A DNA stretch of 64,000 bases. It comes from Oscillospiraceae bacterium. GTDB taxonomy: Bacteria > Bacillota > Clostridia > Oscillospirales > Acutalibacteraceae. Below, one piece after another: positions 57,804 to 64,000 of this stretch. The stretch's first letter is position 1; each line of letters starts with the position of its first letter. The notes under the pieces were generated by a model. That model was not told where the DNA came from, ran no database searches, and saw nothing but the letters and a program-made list of their open reading frames with translations. Location of the stretch: assembly GCA_015065585.1 (NCBI GenBank), contig SVQC01000004.1, forward strand, positions 1 through 64,000, written 5' to 3'. The translations under genes were made by a program, and so were the position numbers.

Positions 57804-59383
57804 TAATTATTACCTCCGTTAAGGTTTATATTATTTAGTTTTTCGGCAACGGCGCTAAGTGGGTCAATACCCGAAGAAGCCTTTGCCTGTTTTTTATATG
57901 GACCGAGTCTGTAGGAACGACCGAGTTTTTGCTCCGCTACCTGACGGATAGAATTACGCATAGTTTCGTTACTGTTCATCATAGAACGGAACATTGGGTT
58001 TTTAGCATCTATTAATAGAAAATCACCGTCAATGTAGGCTTTTGAATCATTAAGTATGCCCATAGCCGGCGGGCAGAGCAGGAAAACTTCTGCGAGTATT
58101 TCTTCCCAGCAGTTCAAAGGACCGTTTTCGATTTTTTTATTATCTTTCTCGGGTTTTTCAGGTATAGAAGTTACTTTTTCATTAGCTGCGGGTGTTTCCT
58201 GTTTTTCTGCGGTATCTGCTTTTTCGTTTATAACAGTGCCACTGAGCTTTTCTTCAAGGGTAATTATACGGCGCAGCAGGTCGGCAGAGGTTGTATTGCT
58301 GTCGTCTTTGCCACAAAGGCGGATAAGTGCCATTTCCATTTGAAGACGGCGGTTACCTGATTGCATAGCAGGGAAAACCTGCTGTAAAATTTTGAGAGAC
58401 CACATAATATCTCTGAGAGGATAATTCTCAGCCTGCTTTTTAAGCTTTTCCATATAGTCGGGAGAGCATATTATAGGATTTTTATCGGAATTCACCGTTT
58501 TGACTATCATAAGGTCACGGAAATGCTCGGTAATTTCGTTTAAAAGGCGAAGCATATCTACCGATGAATTATGGATACTGTCAAGCAAAGTAAGTGCGGC
58601 AGAAGCATCTTTATTTTTAATAGTTTCGCAAAGGTCGATAAGATAGTCTTTACCTGCCATTCCGCAAGCCGAAGACACAACCTGCTCATCGATAGTTTGT
58701 CCGGATGAAACACAAAGGTCGAGAAGACTTAGCGCGTCGCGCATACCACCGTCAGCCGCCGCGGCAATAAGGGTAGCAGCCCCCGAAGTTAAGGTTATAT
58801 TTTCTTTTTCTGCAACAAAGGCAAGTCGTTTTGAAATAATAGCACTGTCAATGCGGTGGAAATCAAAACGCTGACAACGGGAAAGAATTGTAGCAGGGAG
58901 CTTATGCACTTCGGTAGTAGCAAGAACAAAAATAACGTGGGCAGGAGGCTCTTCTAATGTTTTGAGCAGAGCGTTAAAGGCGTTGTCGGAGAGCATATGT
59001 ACCTCGTCGATAATATAGATGCGGTACTTAGAGTTTGCAGGAGCAAAATTAACCTGCTCACGCAGACTTCGGATATGGTCAACGCCGTTGTTGGAAGCTG
59101 CATCAATTTCAGCAATATCTGTGTTTTCTCCATCTAAAAAGCCCTTACATGCTTCACATTTTCCGCAAGGGTCACCGTTTACGGGGGAGAGACAGTTTAC
59201 CGCCTTTGCAAGTATTTTGGCGCAGGTAGTCTTACCGGTACCGCGGGTACCGGTAAAGAGATAGGCGTGAAAAATTTTATCCGAGCTTAACTGATTTTTT
59301 AAGGTTTCGGTAATATGCTCCTGACCTACAACTTCGGAAAAGGAAGTAGGACGGTATTTTCTGTAAAGCGCCTGATAAGCCAA
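57803..59383 (-). CDS. dnaX: DNA polymerase III subunits gamma and tau
   Basis: A 526-residue AAA+ clamp-loader: YQALYRKYRPTSFSEVVGQEHI at the start, Walker A FTGTRGTGKTTCAKIL, zinc module CLSPVNGDPCGKCEACKGF, DEVHMLSDNAFNALLKTLEEPP and TILSRCQRF. Domain III ends at about 360 and a variable tail (about 385-526) follows. TTG 59383 is chosen because GGGAGAAA lies upstream and homology begins there; the open frame to 59494 overlaps the SRP RNA gene and is not coding. Confidence 0.97.
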   Translation of the reverse strand: MAYQALYRKYRPTSFSEVVGQEHITETLKNQLSSDKIFHAYLFTGTRGTGKTTCAKILAKAVNCLSPVNGDPCGKCEACKGFLDGENTDIAEIDAASNNGVDHIRSLREQVNFAPANSKYRIYIIDEVHMLSDNAFNALLKTLEEPPAHVIFVLATTEVHKLPATILSRCQRFDFHRIDSAIISKRLAFVAEKENITLTSGAATLIAAAADGGMRDALSLLDLCVSSGQTIDEQVVSSACGMAGKDYLIDLCETIKNKDASAALTLLDSIHNSSVDMLRLLNEITEHFRDLMIVKTVNSDKNPIICSPDYMEKLKKQAENYPLRDIMWSLKILQQVFPAMQSGNRRLQMEMALIRLCGKDDSNTTSADLLRRIITLEEKLSGTVINEKADTAEKQETPAANEKVTSIPEKPEKDNKKIENGPLNCWEEILAEVFLLCPPAMGILNDSKAYIDGDFLLIDAKNPMFRSMMNSNETMRNSIRQVAEQKLGRSYRLGPYKKQAKASSGIDPLSAVAEKLNNINLNGGNN

Positions 59384-59412
59384 AATTTTTTCTCCCTTCA
59401 GATTATTAAAAA

Positions 59413-59546
59413 TGTATCCGAGTGTACGAATGGACCGATTTACTGCGGCGCACGAAAAAATCCACTTAATGCTGCTCGGTTCCCCGCCTGACATGGTTCA
59501 TGGCATTCCGTCGCACAGGACCCGCCCATTCGCACACTCGGATACA
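59413..59546 (-). ncRNA. ffs: Signal recognition particle RNA (small/intermediate type)
   Basis: Read on the minus strand, the conserved helix 8 region is complete: CCATGTCAGGCGGGGAACCGAGCAGC. Flanking ends TGTATCCGAGTGTGCGAATGG and CCATTCGTACACTCGGATACA close a long helix, followed by a TTTTT. Length is about 134 nt, longer than the 100-nt 4.5S type and shorter than the Bacillus 6S-type form. It is the RNA scaffold for Ffh. It sits 5' of dnaX, a common Firmicutes arrangement. Confidence 0.95.
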
Positions 59547-59556
59547 CATCGGTTAC

Positions 59557-59585
59557 ATTATATACTATTTTTGTTTGTTTTACAA
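59557..59585 (-). promoter_or_regulatory. Promoter for the SRP RNA
   Basis: On the minus strand TTGTAA (59585-59580) and TATAAT (59562-59557), 17 nt apart, about 10 nt before the RNA. Confidence 0.8.
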
Positions 59586-59625
59586 GTATTAAAGTGAAAA
59601 ACTTTTTAACTATAAATTAAAAAGG

Positions 59626-59654
59626 TTGAACAAACGGGAATTTTTTGGTATAAT
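59626..59654 (+). promoter_or_regulatory. Promoter for the NUDIX-RING-HAD group
   Basis: TTGAAC (59626-59631) and TATAAT (59649-59654), 17 nt apart, about 55 nt before the start. Confidence 0.75.
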
Positions 59655-59709
59655 AACGGTAAGTTATATTTAAAAAGCGGAAATATCCGCTGGAAGAGGA
59701 ACGCCGAAA

Positions 59710-60231
59710 ATGGAAAAATGGGATATTTTAGATTCTACCGGTAAGGTTACCGGCAAAACGGCTGTTCGCGGCAGGTATCTTATGCGCCCCGGTGAATATC
59801 ATCTTGTGGTGCATATATGGGTGATATCGGATAAAGGTGAATTTTTAATTCAGCAAAGAAGTAAAGAAAAGAAACTTATGCCGGGTGAGTGGGCTGCTAC
59901 GGGCGGCTCAGCTATATCGGGTGAGACGTCTTTTTGCGCCGCACAGCGTGAATTACTTGAGGAACTGGGAATAAACTGTACGCAACGTTTTTGTAAAAAA
60001 ATGGCGCGTATAAAAAAGAGAAATTCCTTCGTTGACATTTGGTTTACGAGAAGTAACGTTCGGATTTCTTCGCTGCTATTACAGTCCAGCGAGGTTGCCC
60101 AAGCCCGTTGGGTAACTGAAGGAGAACTTCGACAAATGGTTATTAATAAGGAATTTCATAATTACGGAAAAGAATATTTTGATATGATTTTCAGGTTTGC
60201 AAAGGAATATAATAATGAGTTTGGAAATTAA
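59710..60231 (+). CDS. NUDIX hydrolase
   Basis: A 173-residue NUDIX-fold protein: EYHLVVHIWVISDKGEFLIQQRSKEKKLMPGEWAATGGSAISGETSFCAAQRELLEELGI. The NUDIX box GGSAISGETSFCAAQRELLEELGI keeps the REXXEE core as RELLEELG. It starts MEKWDILDSTGKVTGKTAVRG, the pattern seen in NUDIX proteins related to isopentenyl-diphosphate isomerase, but that activity is not established. It overlaps the next gene by 17 nt. Confidence 0.9.
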   Translation: MEKWDILDSTGKVTGKTAVRGRYLMRPGEYHLVVHIWVISDKGEFLIQQRSKEKKLMPGEWAATGGSAISGETSFCAAQRELLEELGINCTQRFCKKMARIKKRNSFVDIWFTRSNVRISSLLLQSSEVAQARWVTEGELRQMVINKEFHNYGKEYFDMIFRFAKEYNNEFGN

Positions 60232-61141
60232 AGGTGAAAGCTGTCCTATATGTCACGCTTATTTATTTGAGGAAGATGAAATTGCCGTTTGTCCTACCTG
60301 CGGCGCACCCCATCACAGAGAATGCTTTGTCAGTGCGGGTAAATGCGGTATGGAGGAGTTCCACGGCACGAATGAGCAGTATGACAAAGTAAAAAAAGCA
60401 GCTAAAGAGGAAAAAGAAAATAAGGAAAAGAAAGATACTGATGAGCAACAAAATATTATGGTAGAATGTCCTTCCTGCCATAACAGATACAGTATTAAGC
60501 AATCAAACTGCGATAAGTGCGGCGCTCAGAATATTTACGGCAGAGCCGTTATGTTGGGCTTTGATTATTACGGCGGTGTTAAGCCTAAGGAAAATTTAGG
60601 TGAAGGCCATACGGCAGAGGAAGTCAGAAATTTCGTGGCTGTGGGCACAGACCGTACTATCCCTTTGTTTAAGAAATTTAAAAACGGTAAAAAGGTGAGT
60701 TTTTCGCTGTGGAGTTTTCTTTTCCCTGCGGCTACATTTGCTTCACGCAAAATGTATCCTGCCGCAATTTTTACCGCTGTTCTTGAAATTGCTGCAGAGC
60801 TGTTTCTTATGCCCCTTTCGGCCTTTATTGCAAGTACTGATGTAAAAAGCTATGTAGAGCTTTATACTGCCGTTTTAGCCGGCAATCCTAAGCTTTTAAC
60901 GCTGGCTTATATCGGAAGTTTCATGTATTTGACTATAAAAATTGTTTGCAGTTTGATTTCAAACCGAATTTACTATAAGCACACCCTAAAAAGCCTTAGA
61001 GAGATAAAAACTGAGCCGCTGACTGATGAGGAAAGATTCGCTTTATATCGTAAAAAAGGTGGTCTTAATCTCTTGGCTTTTGTTATAACCTTTTTTGCGG
61101 TAAATTATTTACCCCAAATAATATACGCTTTAATAGCTTAA
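60215..61141 (+). CDS. RING-finger/zinc-ribbon membrane protein with DUF2628-like region
   Basis: A 308-residue protein. Residues about 7-45 hold a prokaryotic RING-like zinc finger: CPICHAYLFEEDEIAVCPTCGAPHHRECFVSAGKCG. A Lys/Glu-rich linker and a second zinc ribbon (CPSCHNRYSIKQSNCDKCG) follow. After a soluble stretch, several hydrophobic helices (from about 165 to the end) resemble the DUF2628 family (FKKFKNGKKVSFSLWSFLFPAATFASRKMY). The role is unknown. ATG 60215 is preferred over the start at 60197. The following gene also begins with a zinc ribbon. Confidence 0.8.
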   Translation: MSLEIKGESCPICHAYLFEEDEIAVCPTCGAPHHRECFVSAGKCGMEEFHGTNEQYDKVKKAAKEEKENKEKKDTDEQQNIMVECPSCHNRYSIKQSNCDKCGAQNIYGRAVMLGFDYYGGVKPKENLGEGHTAEEVRNFVAVGTDRTIPLFKKFKNGKKVSFSLWSFLFPAATFASRKMYPAAIFTAVLEIAAELFLMPLSAFIASTDVKSYVELYTAVLAGNPKLLTLAYIGSFMYLTIKIVCSLISNRIYYKHTLKSLREIKTEPLTDEERFALYRKKGGLNLLAFVITFFAVNYLPQIIYALIA

Positions 61142-61156
61142 ATCGGAGGTGTTTAT

Positions 61157-61432
61157 ATGAGAATTTGCAGTATTTGTAAAACCGAAAATGACGATAGATT
61201 TTTATATTGTAAGAACTGCGGAACGAAGTTTCCCGCGGAAACTTTGCCCGTTACTCCTGTTAAAACTAATACCAGTGTAAATAATCAGGCTGTGGCCTTA
61301 GTTCCCGTTATACTTAATTTACCAAGTATAGATGACCCTAAGGTGCTTATGCCTCAGACTGTATACGTTACTCCTGCCCAGAAAATTGCAATTGAAAATG
61401 CTCTGAAAAAGGATATTAAGGGTAATGAATAA
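61157..61432 (+). CDS. Small zinc-ribbon protein
   Basis: A 91-residue protein with an N-terminal zinc ribbon (ICSICKTENDDRFLYCKNCGTKF, residues 3-25) and an unstructured-looking Pro/Val-rich tail. I do not know the family; such zinc ribbons often precede membrane or Ig-like domains in clostridia, but none follows here. It begins 15 nt after the RING protein gene with CGGAGGTG upstream, and overlaps the HAD gene by 8 nt. Confidence 0.7.
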   Translation: MRICSICKTENDDRFLYCKNCGTKFPAETLPVTPVKTNTSVNNQAVALVPVILNLPSIDDPKVLMPQTVYVTPAQKIAIENALKKDIKGNE

Positions 61433-62093
61433 ATATACAACCCTTCTGTTCGACCTTGATAATACTCTCCTTGATTTCTATAAATCAGAGTATCTGTGTA
61501 TAAAAGAGCTTTTTAAAATAAACGGTCTTCCTTTTGATGATGAAGCCGTAAATTTATACAGTGAAATTAACGACGGATACTGGAAAAAATATGAGCGCGG
61601 AGAAATAAAGGCAGAGGGTATATACGAAAATCGATTTATTGATTTTTTGAACGAAATAGGGGTACAGTATGATAGCAAAAAGTTGCTGCACGGGTATCCG
61701 AAGCTTCTGTCAAAAAGCGCAGTTAAAATGCCCTATTGCGACGAAATACTACTGTACTGTAAAAATAAAGGCTATGATATGGCTGTAATAACCAACGGAC
61801 TTGCTTTTAACCAACACAGCAGAATAAAAATTTCAGGAATAAAGGATTATATTTCCAATACCTTTATTTCGGAAGAACTGGGCGCGCAAAAGCCTGAAAA
61901 AGCCTTTTTTGACAGGGTCCTTGAAAAAACCAAAGAAAAGGATAAAAGTAAAATTCTTGTTATAGGAGATTCGGTAACTTCCGATATAAAAGGCGCATTT
62001 AATGCAGGAATTGACAGTTGTTTTATTGGGGATAAGGATTGCGAAGCTACCTATAAGATAAAACAATTAAAAGAACTTAAAAATATAATTTAA
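61425..62093 (+). CDS. HAD-family hydrolase, YjjG-type noncanonical pyrimidine nucleotidase
   Basis: A 222-residue HAD-fold protein: TTLLFDLDNTLLDF (motif I DxD), a helical cap (about 18-95), MAVITNGLAFNQ (motif II), KPEKAFFDRVLEK (motif III Lys) and ILVIGDSVTSDIKGAFNAGIDSCFIG (motif IV). It matches the YjjG subfamily, 5'-nucleotidases that dephosphorylate non-canonical pyrimidine monophosphates. The assignment to YjjG is by overall pattern; other HAD phosphatases are possible. Confidence 0.88.
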   Translation: MNKYTTLLFDLDNTLLDFYKSEYLCIKELFKINGLPFDDEAVNLYSEINDGYWKKYERGEIKAEGIYENRFIDFLNEIGVQYDSKKLLHGYPKLLSKSAVKMPYCDEILLYCKNKGYDMAVITNGLAFNQHSRIKISGIKDYISNTFISEELGAQKPEKAFFDRVLEKTKEKDKSKILVIGDSVTSDIKGAFNAGIDSCFIGDKDCEATYKIKQLKELKNII

Positions 62094-62119
62094 GACAAGG
62101 CTTAAGCCTTGTCTTTTTT
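62092..62119 (+). terminator. Terminator after the HAD gene
   Basis: AGACAAGGCTT pairs with AAGCCTTGTCT with a minimal loop, followed by TTTTTT. Confidence 0.92.
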
Positions 62120-62147
62120 TGTGCATACTAATAAAAGAGGTGAAAAA

Positions 62148-62501
62148 ATGAAGAAGTTTATAAAGAATGCATTTTTAGGTCTTTTAATAGGTATGGTAAA
62201 CGGTATGCTTGGCGCAGGCGGCGGTATGTTGGCTGTTCCTGCTCTTAAAAGTAATAATATGTGTCAGAAAGAGGCACATGCAAATGCGGTGGCGGTAATT
62301 CTACCTATTTCGGTTGTGAGCGCCGCTCTTTATGTGTTTCGGGGAAGTGTAGAGATTACCGATGCCGTCCCCTTTGCAATATGGGGAATACCTGGTGCGA
62401 TTCTTGCGGCACTGATTCTTAAAAAAATATCTCCCGTACTGCTTAAAATTCTTTTTGGCGGTTTTATGGTATGGGCAGGAATAAGGATGTTGTTTAAATA
62501 A
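62148..62501 (+). CDS. TSUP family permease half, subunit 1 (TauE/SafE-like)
   Basis: A 117-residue protein with three or four hydrophobic helices, starting MKKFIKNAFLGLLIGMVNGMLGAGGGMLAVPALK. The GMVNGMLGAGGGMLAVPAL stretch is the repeated TSUP (TauE/SafE) signature. Full-length TSUP permeases have two such repeats in one chain of about 250 residues; this one has only one. The second repeat is the next gene (TAATG overlap). TSUP proteins export sulfur-containing or organic anions. ATG 62148 has AGAGGTG upstream. Confidence 0.88.
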   Translation: MKKFIKNAFLGLLIGMVNGMLGAGGGMLAVPALKSNNMCQKEAHANAVAVILPISVVSAALYVFRGSVEITDAVPFAIWGIPGAILAALILKKISPVLLKILFGGFMVWAGIRMLFK

Positions 62502-62896
62502 TGAATTTAGTTCAGATTATAGCAGGTTTTTTATCGGGAGTTATAGGCGGAATGGGATTTGGCGGCGGCGCGGTTTTGCTTATATATCTTCGTGTTTTTG
62601 AAAATACGGAACAGTTAAAAGCGCAGGGAATAAATCTATTGTTTTTCATTCCTATAGGTATAACCGCCGTTATAGTTTACGCTCTTAAAAAACAGATAAA
62701 ATGGAAAACGGTAGTTCCTCTGTTTTCTTTCGGTATACTGGGCGCAATACTTGGAATAATCCTAACAAAAATTATTGGCGGGGGAATGCTTAATAAGTTT
62801 TTCGCAATTTTTTTGATAGTTTTAGGTCTTATAGAAATAATTAAAGGTTTTCTCTTGAAAGTTTCAAAAAAATATGATAATATAAGAAAAGAATAA
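62501..62896 (+). CDS. TSUP family permease half, subunit 2 (TauE/SafE-like)
   Basis: A 131-residue membrane protein with the TSUP repeat signature GFLSGVIGGMGFGGGAVLLIYLRVF and further helices to residue 120. It begins with the ATG overlapping the stop codon of the preceding half, with AGGATG upstream, so the two are translationally coupled and likely form a heterodimer corresponding to one normal TSUP permease. The substrate is unknown. The gene is followed by lexA after about 20 nt. Confidence 0.87.
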   Translation: MNLVQIIAGFLSGVIGGMGFGGGAVLLIYLRVFENTEQLKAQGINLLFFIPIGITAVIVYALKKQIKWKTVVPLFSFGILGAILGIILTKIIGGGMLNKFFAIFLIVLGLIEIIKGFLLKVSKKYDNIRKE

Positions 62897-62917
62897 ATGT
62901 TCGTCAGGAGAATGTGT

Positions 62918-63505
62918 ATGTCAAGACCTGCTCTTTCAGAAAAACAGGAAAAGGTTTACCGCTATCTTGTTTCAAGTATGGCTGAGGGACTTCCGCCTAC
63001 TGTAAGAGAAATTTGTAAAGACTGCCTTATAAAATCCACCTCAACGGTGCACGGTATATTGGATGCTCTTGAGGAAAAGGGCTATATCCTTCGTGACAGC
63101 CATTCTTCCCGCGCTATTAAAATTGCCGATAATATGGCGGCGGCAAGAGTTCCGGTTATAGGTCGTGTTACGGCGGGTCAGCCTATCTTAGCGGTTGAGC
63201 AGATTGAGGATTATATACCATATCCCACTAAAGATTCAGAAGGCCTTTTTGCTTTAAGGGTTGTGGGGCTTTCTATGAGAGATGCAGGTATACTGGACGG
63301 TGATATTGTTATTGCCGATAAAAATGCGCCTTGCAAAACAGGGGATATTATTATTGGTATGGATGGTGACTCTGCTACTGTAAAGCGCCTTCTTATAAAA
63401 AACGGTCAGGTGATTTTTTTGCCCGAAAATCCTGATTTTGACCCCATTTATCCCGAAAAGCCATACGTTCTCGGTAAGGTTATAGGCAGTTACAGGAAGT
63501 ACTGA
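62918..63505 (+). CDS. lexA: LexA repressor
   Basis: A 195-residue protein: an N-terminal winged helix ([55 protein letters not shown]) and the C-terminal peptidase S24 domain with cleavage site region VTAGQPILA (Ala-Gly), nucleophile Ser in GLSMRDAGI and general-base Lys in ATVKRLL. It represses the SOS genes until RecA filaments trigger self-cleavage. ATG 62918 has AGGAGAAT upstream; a start at 62897 lies before that site. Confidence 0.96.
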   Translation: MSRPALSEKQEKVYRYLVSSMAEGLPPTVREICKDCLIKSTSTVHGILDALEEKGYILRDSHSSRAIKIADNMAAARVPVIGRVTAGQPILAVEQIEDYIPYPTKDSEGLFALRVVGLSMRDAGILDGDIVIADKNAPCKTGDIIIGMDGDSATVKRLLIKNGQVIFLPENPDFDPIYPEKPYVLGKVIGSYRKY

Positions 63506-63507
63506 TT

Positions 63508-63942
63508 ATGAAAAGTGTTGAAATTTTTACTGACGGTGCCTGCTCTGGCAATCCCGGACCGGGCGGTTGGGGTGCTATATTAAGATATAACGGTAAGGAA
63601 AAGGAGCTTTCGGGCGGGGAAAAGGAAACCACTAATAACCGAATGGAACTTACCGCCGCTATTATGGCTCTTAGAGCCCTTAAGGAACCCTGCAAAGTTA
63701 CTCTTACTACCGATTCTAAATATCTTTCTGACGGAATTGAAAAAGGCTGGGCAAAATCCTGGCAAAAAAACGGGTGGCGAAAAGCAGATAAAAAACCTGC
63801 ACTAAACGTTGATTTGTGGGAAGAAATTCTGGAACTTTTTGATAAACATGAGGTGAAAATCGTTTGGGTCAAAGGGCATAACGGTCATCCTGAGAATGAA
63901 CGCTGTGATGCACTTGCCGTAGCTTATTATAAATCTTTATAA
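63508..63942 (+). CDS. rnhA: Ribonuclease HI
   Basis: A 144-residue RNase H1: [24 protein letters not shown] with the first catalytic Asp, [15 protein letters not shown] with the Glu, [11 protein letters not shown] with the second Asp, and [19 protein letters not shown] with the His and last Asp. It removes RNA from RNA-DNA hybrids. It starts 2 nt after lexA, so lexA-rnhA are co-transcribed. A terminator follows. Confidence 0.97.
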   Translation: MKSVEIFTDGACSGNPGPGGWGAILRYNGKEKELSGGEKETTNNRMELTAAIMALRALKEPCKVTLTTDSKYLSDGIEKGWAKSWQKNGWRKADKKPALNVDLWEEILELFDKHEVKIVWVKGHNGHPENERCDALAVAYYKSL

Positions 63943-63943
63943 A

Positions 63944-63978
63944 TAAAAAATCACTGACAGTGTCAGTGATTTTTTACT
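63944..63978 (+). terminator. Terminator after rnhA
   Basis: AAAATCACTGAC pairs with GTCAGTGATTTT with a short loop, followed by a T-run. The last 22 bases of the window show no further feature. Confidence 0.9.
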
Positions 63979-64000
63979 TTATTATACTGATTACTGTGCC

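Noticed and set aside
59384-59494. N-terminal extension of DnaX
   Set aside because: The extension overlaps the SRP RNA gene and has no similarity to DnaX; TTG 59383 has a ribosome binding site.
62148-62896. Frameshifted single TSUP gene
   Set aside because: Each half has a good start and ribosome binding site, and the overlap is a clean TAATG; half-size TSUP pairs occur in other bacteria.
62880-62918. LexA box before lexA
   Set aside because: No complete GAAC-N4-GTTC or CGAAC-type palindrome; only a half-site-like GTTCG is seen.

Overview
This window is a typical stretch of chromosome from a low-G+C, Gram-positive anaerobe of the class Clostridia. It is most like an uncultured gut member of the Oscillospiraceae/Ruminococcaceae group, although the family is inferred rather than proved. 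The reasons are AT-rich coding sequence with strong AGGAGG-type ribosome binding sites; clostridial housekeeping families (Rex, RicT/PSP1, IreB, YerC/TrpR-like, DUF177-L32, DnaD/DnaI-type helicase loading, DUF512, RqcH, YhaM); a Phe T-box leader; type-A-like RNase P RNA; and a secreted protein with both cohesin and dockerin modules.

Layout. 1-2.6 kb: a minus-strand hexuronate operon (uxuA, a mannonate-oxidoreductase-type SDR, and the start of a sodium-pumping decarboxylase beta subunit). 2.6-9.7 kb: DUF177-rpmF, DUF512-der-plsY, a convergent dnaI/dnaD pair, and galE. 9.7-17.6 kb: the most accessory-looking segment. It holds tRNA-Arg(CCU), an array of short hairpins separated by a constant 8-nt spacer, a membrane-anchored alpha/beta hydrolase, an ECF sigma operon with a putative anti-sigma protein and a lipoprotein that share a duplicated domain, and a large secreted protein. 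An identical two-part ECF-type promoter motif lies before the hydrolase and before the sigma gene, which suggests a self-controlled envelope-response regulon. 17.6-25.7 kb: hydrolase-LOG, mscL, a GlpP leader and glpP-mgtC, trpS-holB-ricT, ferredoxin, fba and a small Cys protein.

25.7-27 kb: a scar where the 5' ends of a divergent AraC gene and a GH130 glycoside phosphorylase gene appear to have been deleted together, followed by a 42-nt near-perfect palindrome between a small zinc-ribbon membrane protein and a ribbon-helix-helix protein. 27-29.7 kb: yerC and a polar amino-acid ABC transporter. 29.7-32.9 kb: a capsule-regulation module (Wzz-like, tyrosine kinase, PHP phosphatase) joined to pgeF but without glycosyltransferases. 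32.9-44.9 kb: rqcH-trmK-DUF1858-yhaM, ireB, the T-box-controlled pheST operon, rex and serS. 44.9-52.3 kb: the cohesin/dockerin protein, an AEC transporter, a Nif3-like protein, glnS, gltX and nrdR. 52.4-64 kb: cyclophilin, rnpB, a P-loop ATPase, galT, recR-ybaB-dnaX, SRP RNA, NUDIX-RING/DUF2628-HAD, a two-piece TSUP transporter, lexA and rnhA.

Most of the window is conserved housekeeping sequence. The parts that deserve most attention are the hairpin array, the ECF/paralogous-sensor locus and the palindrome-RHH pair. Start sites were chosen mainly from Shine-Dalgarno spacing; promoters were read by eye from -35/-10 matches with 16-17 nt spacing. No database search was run.
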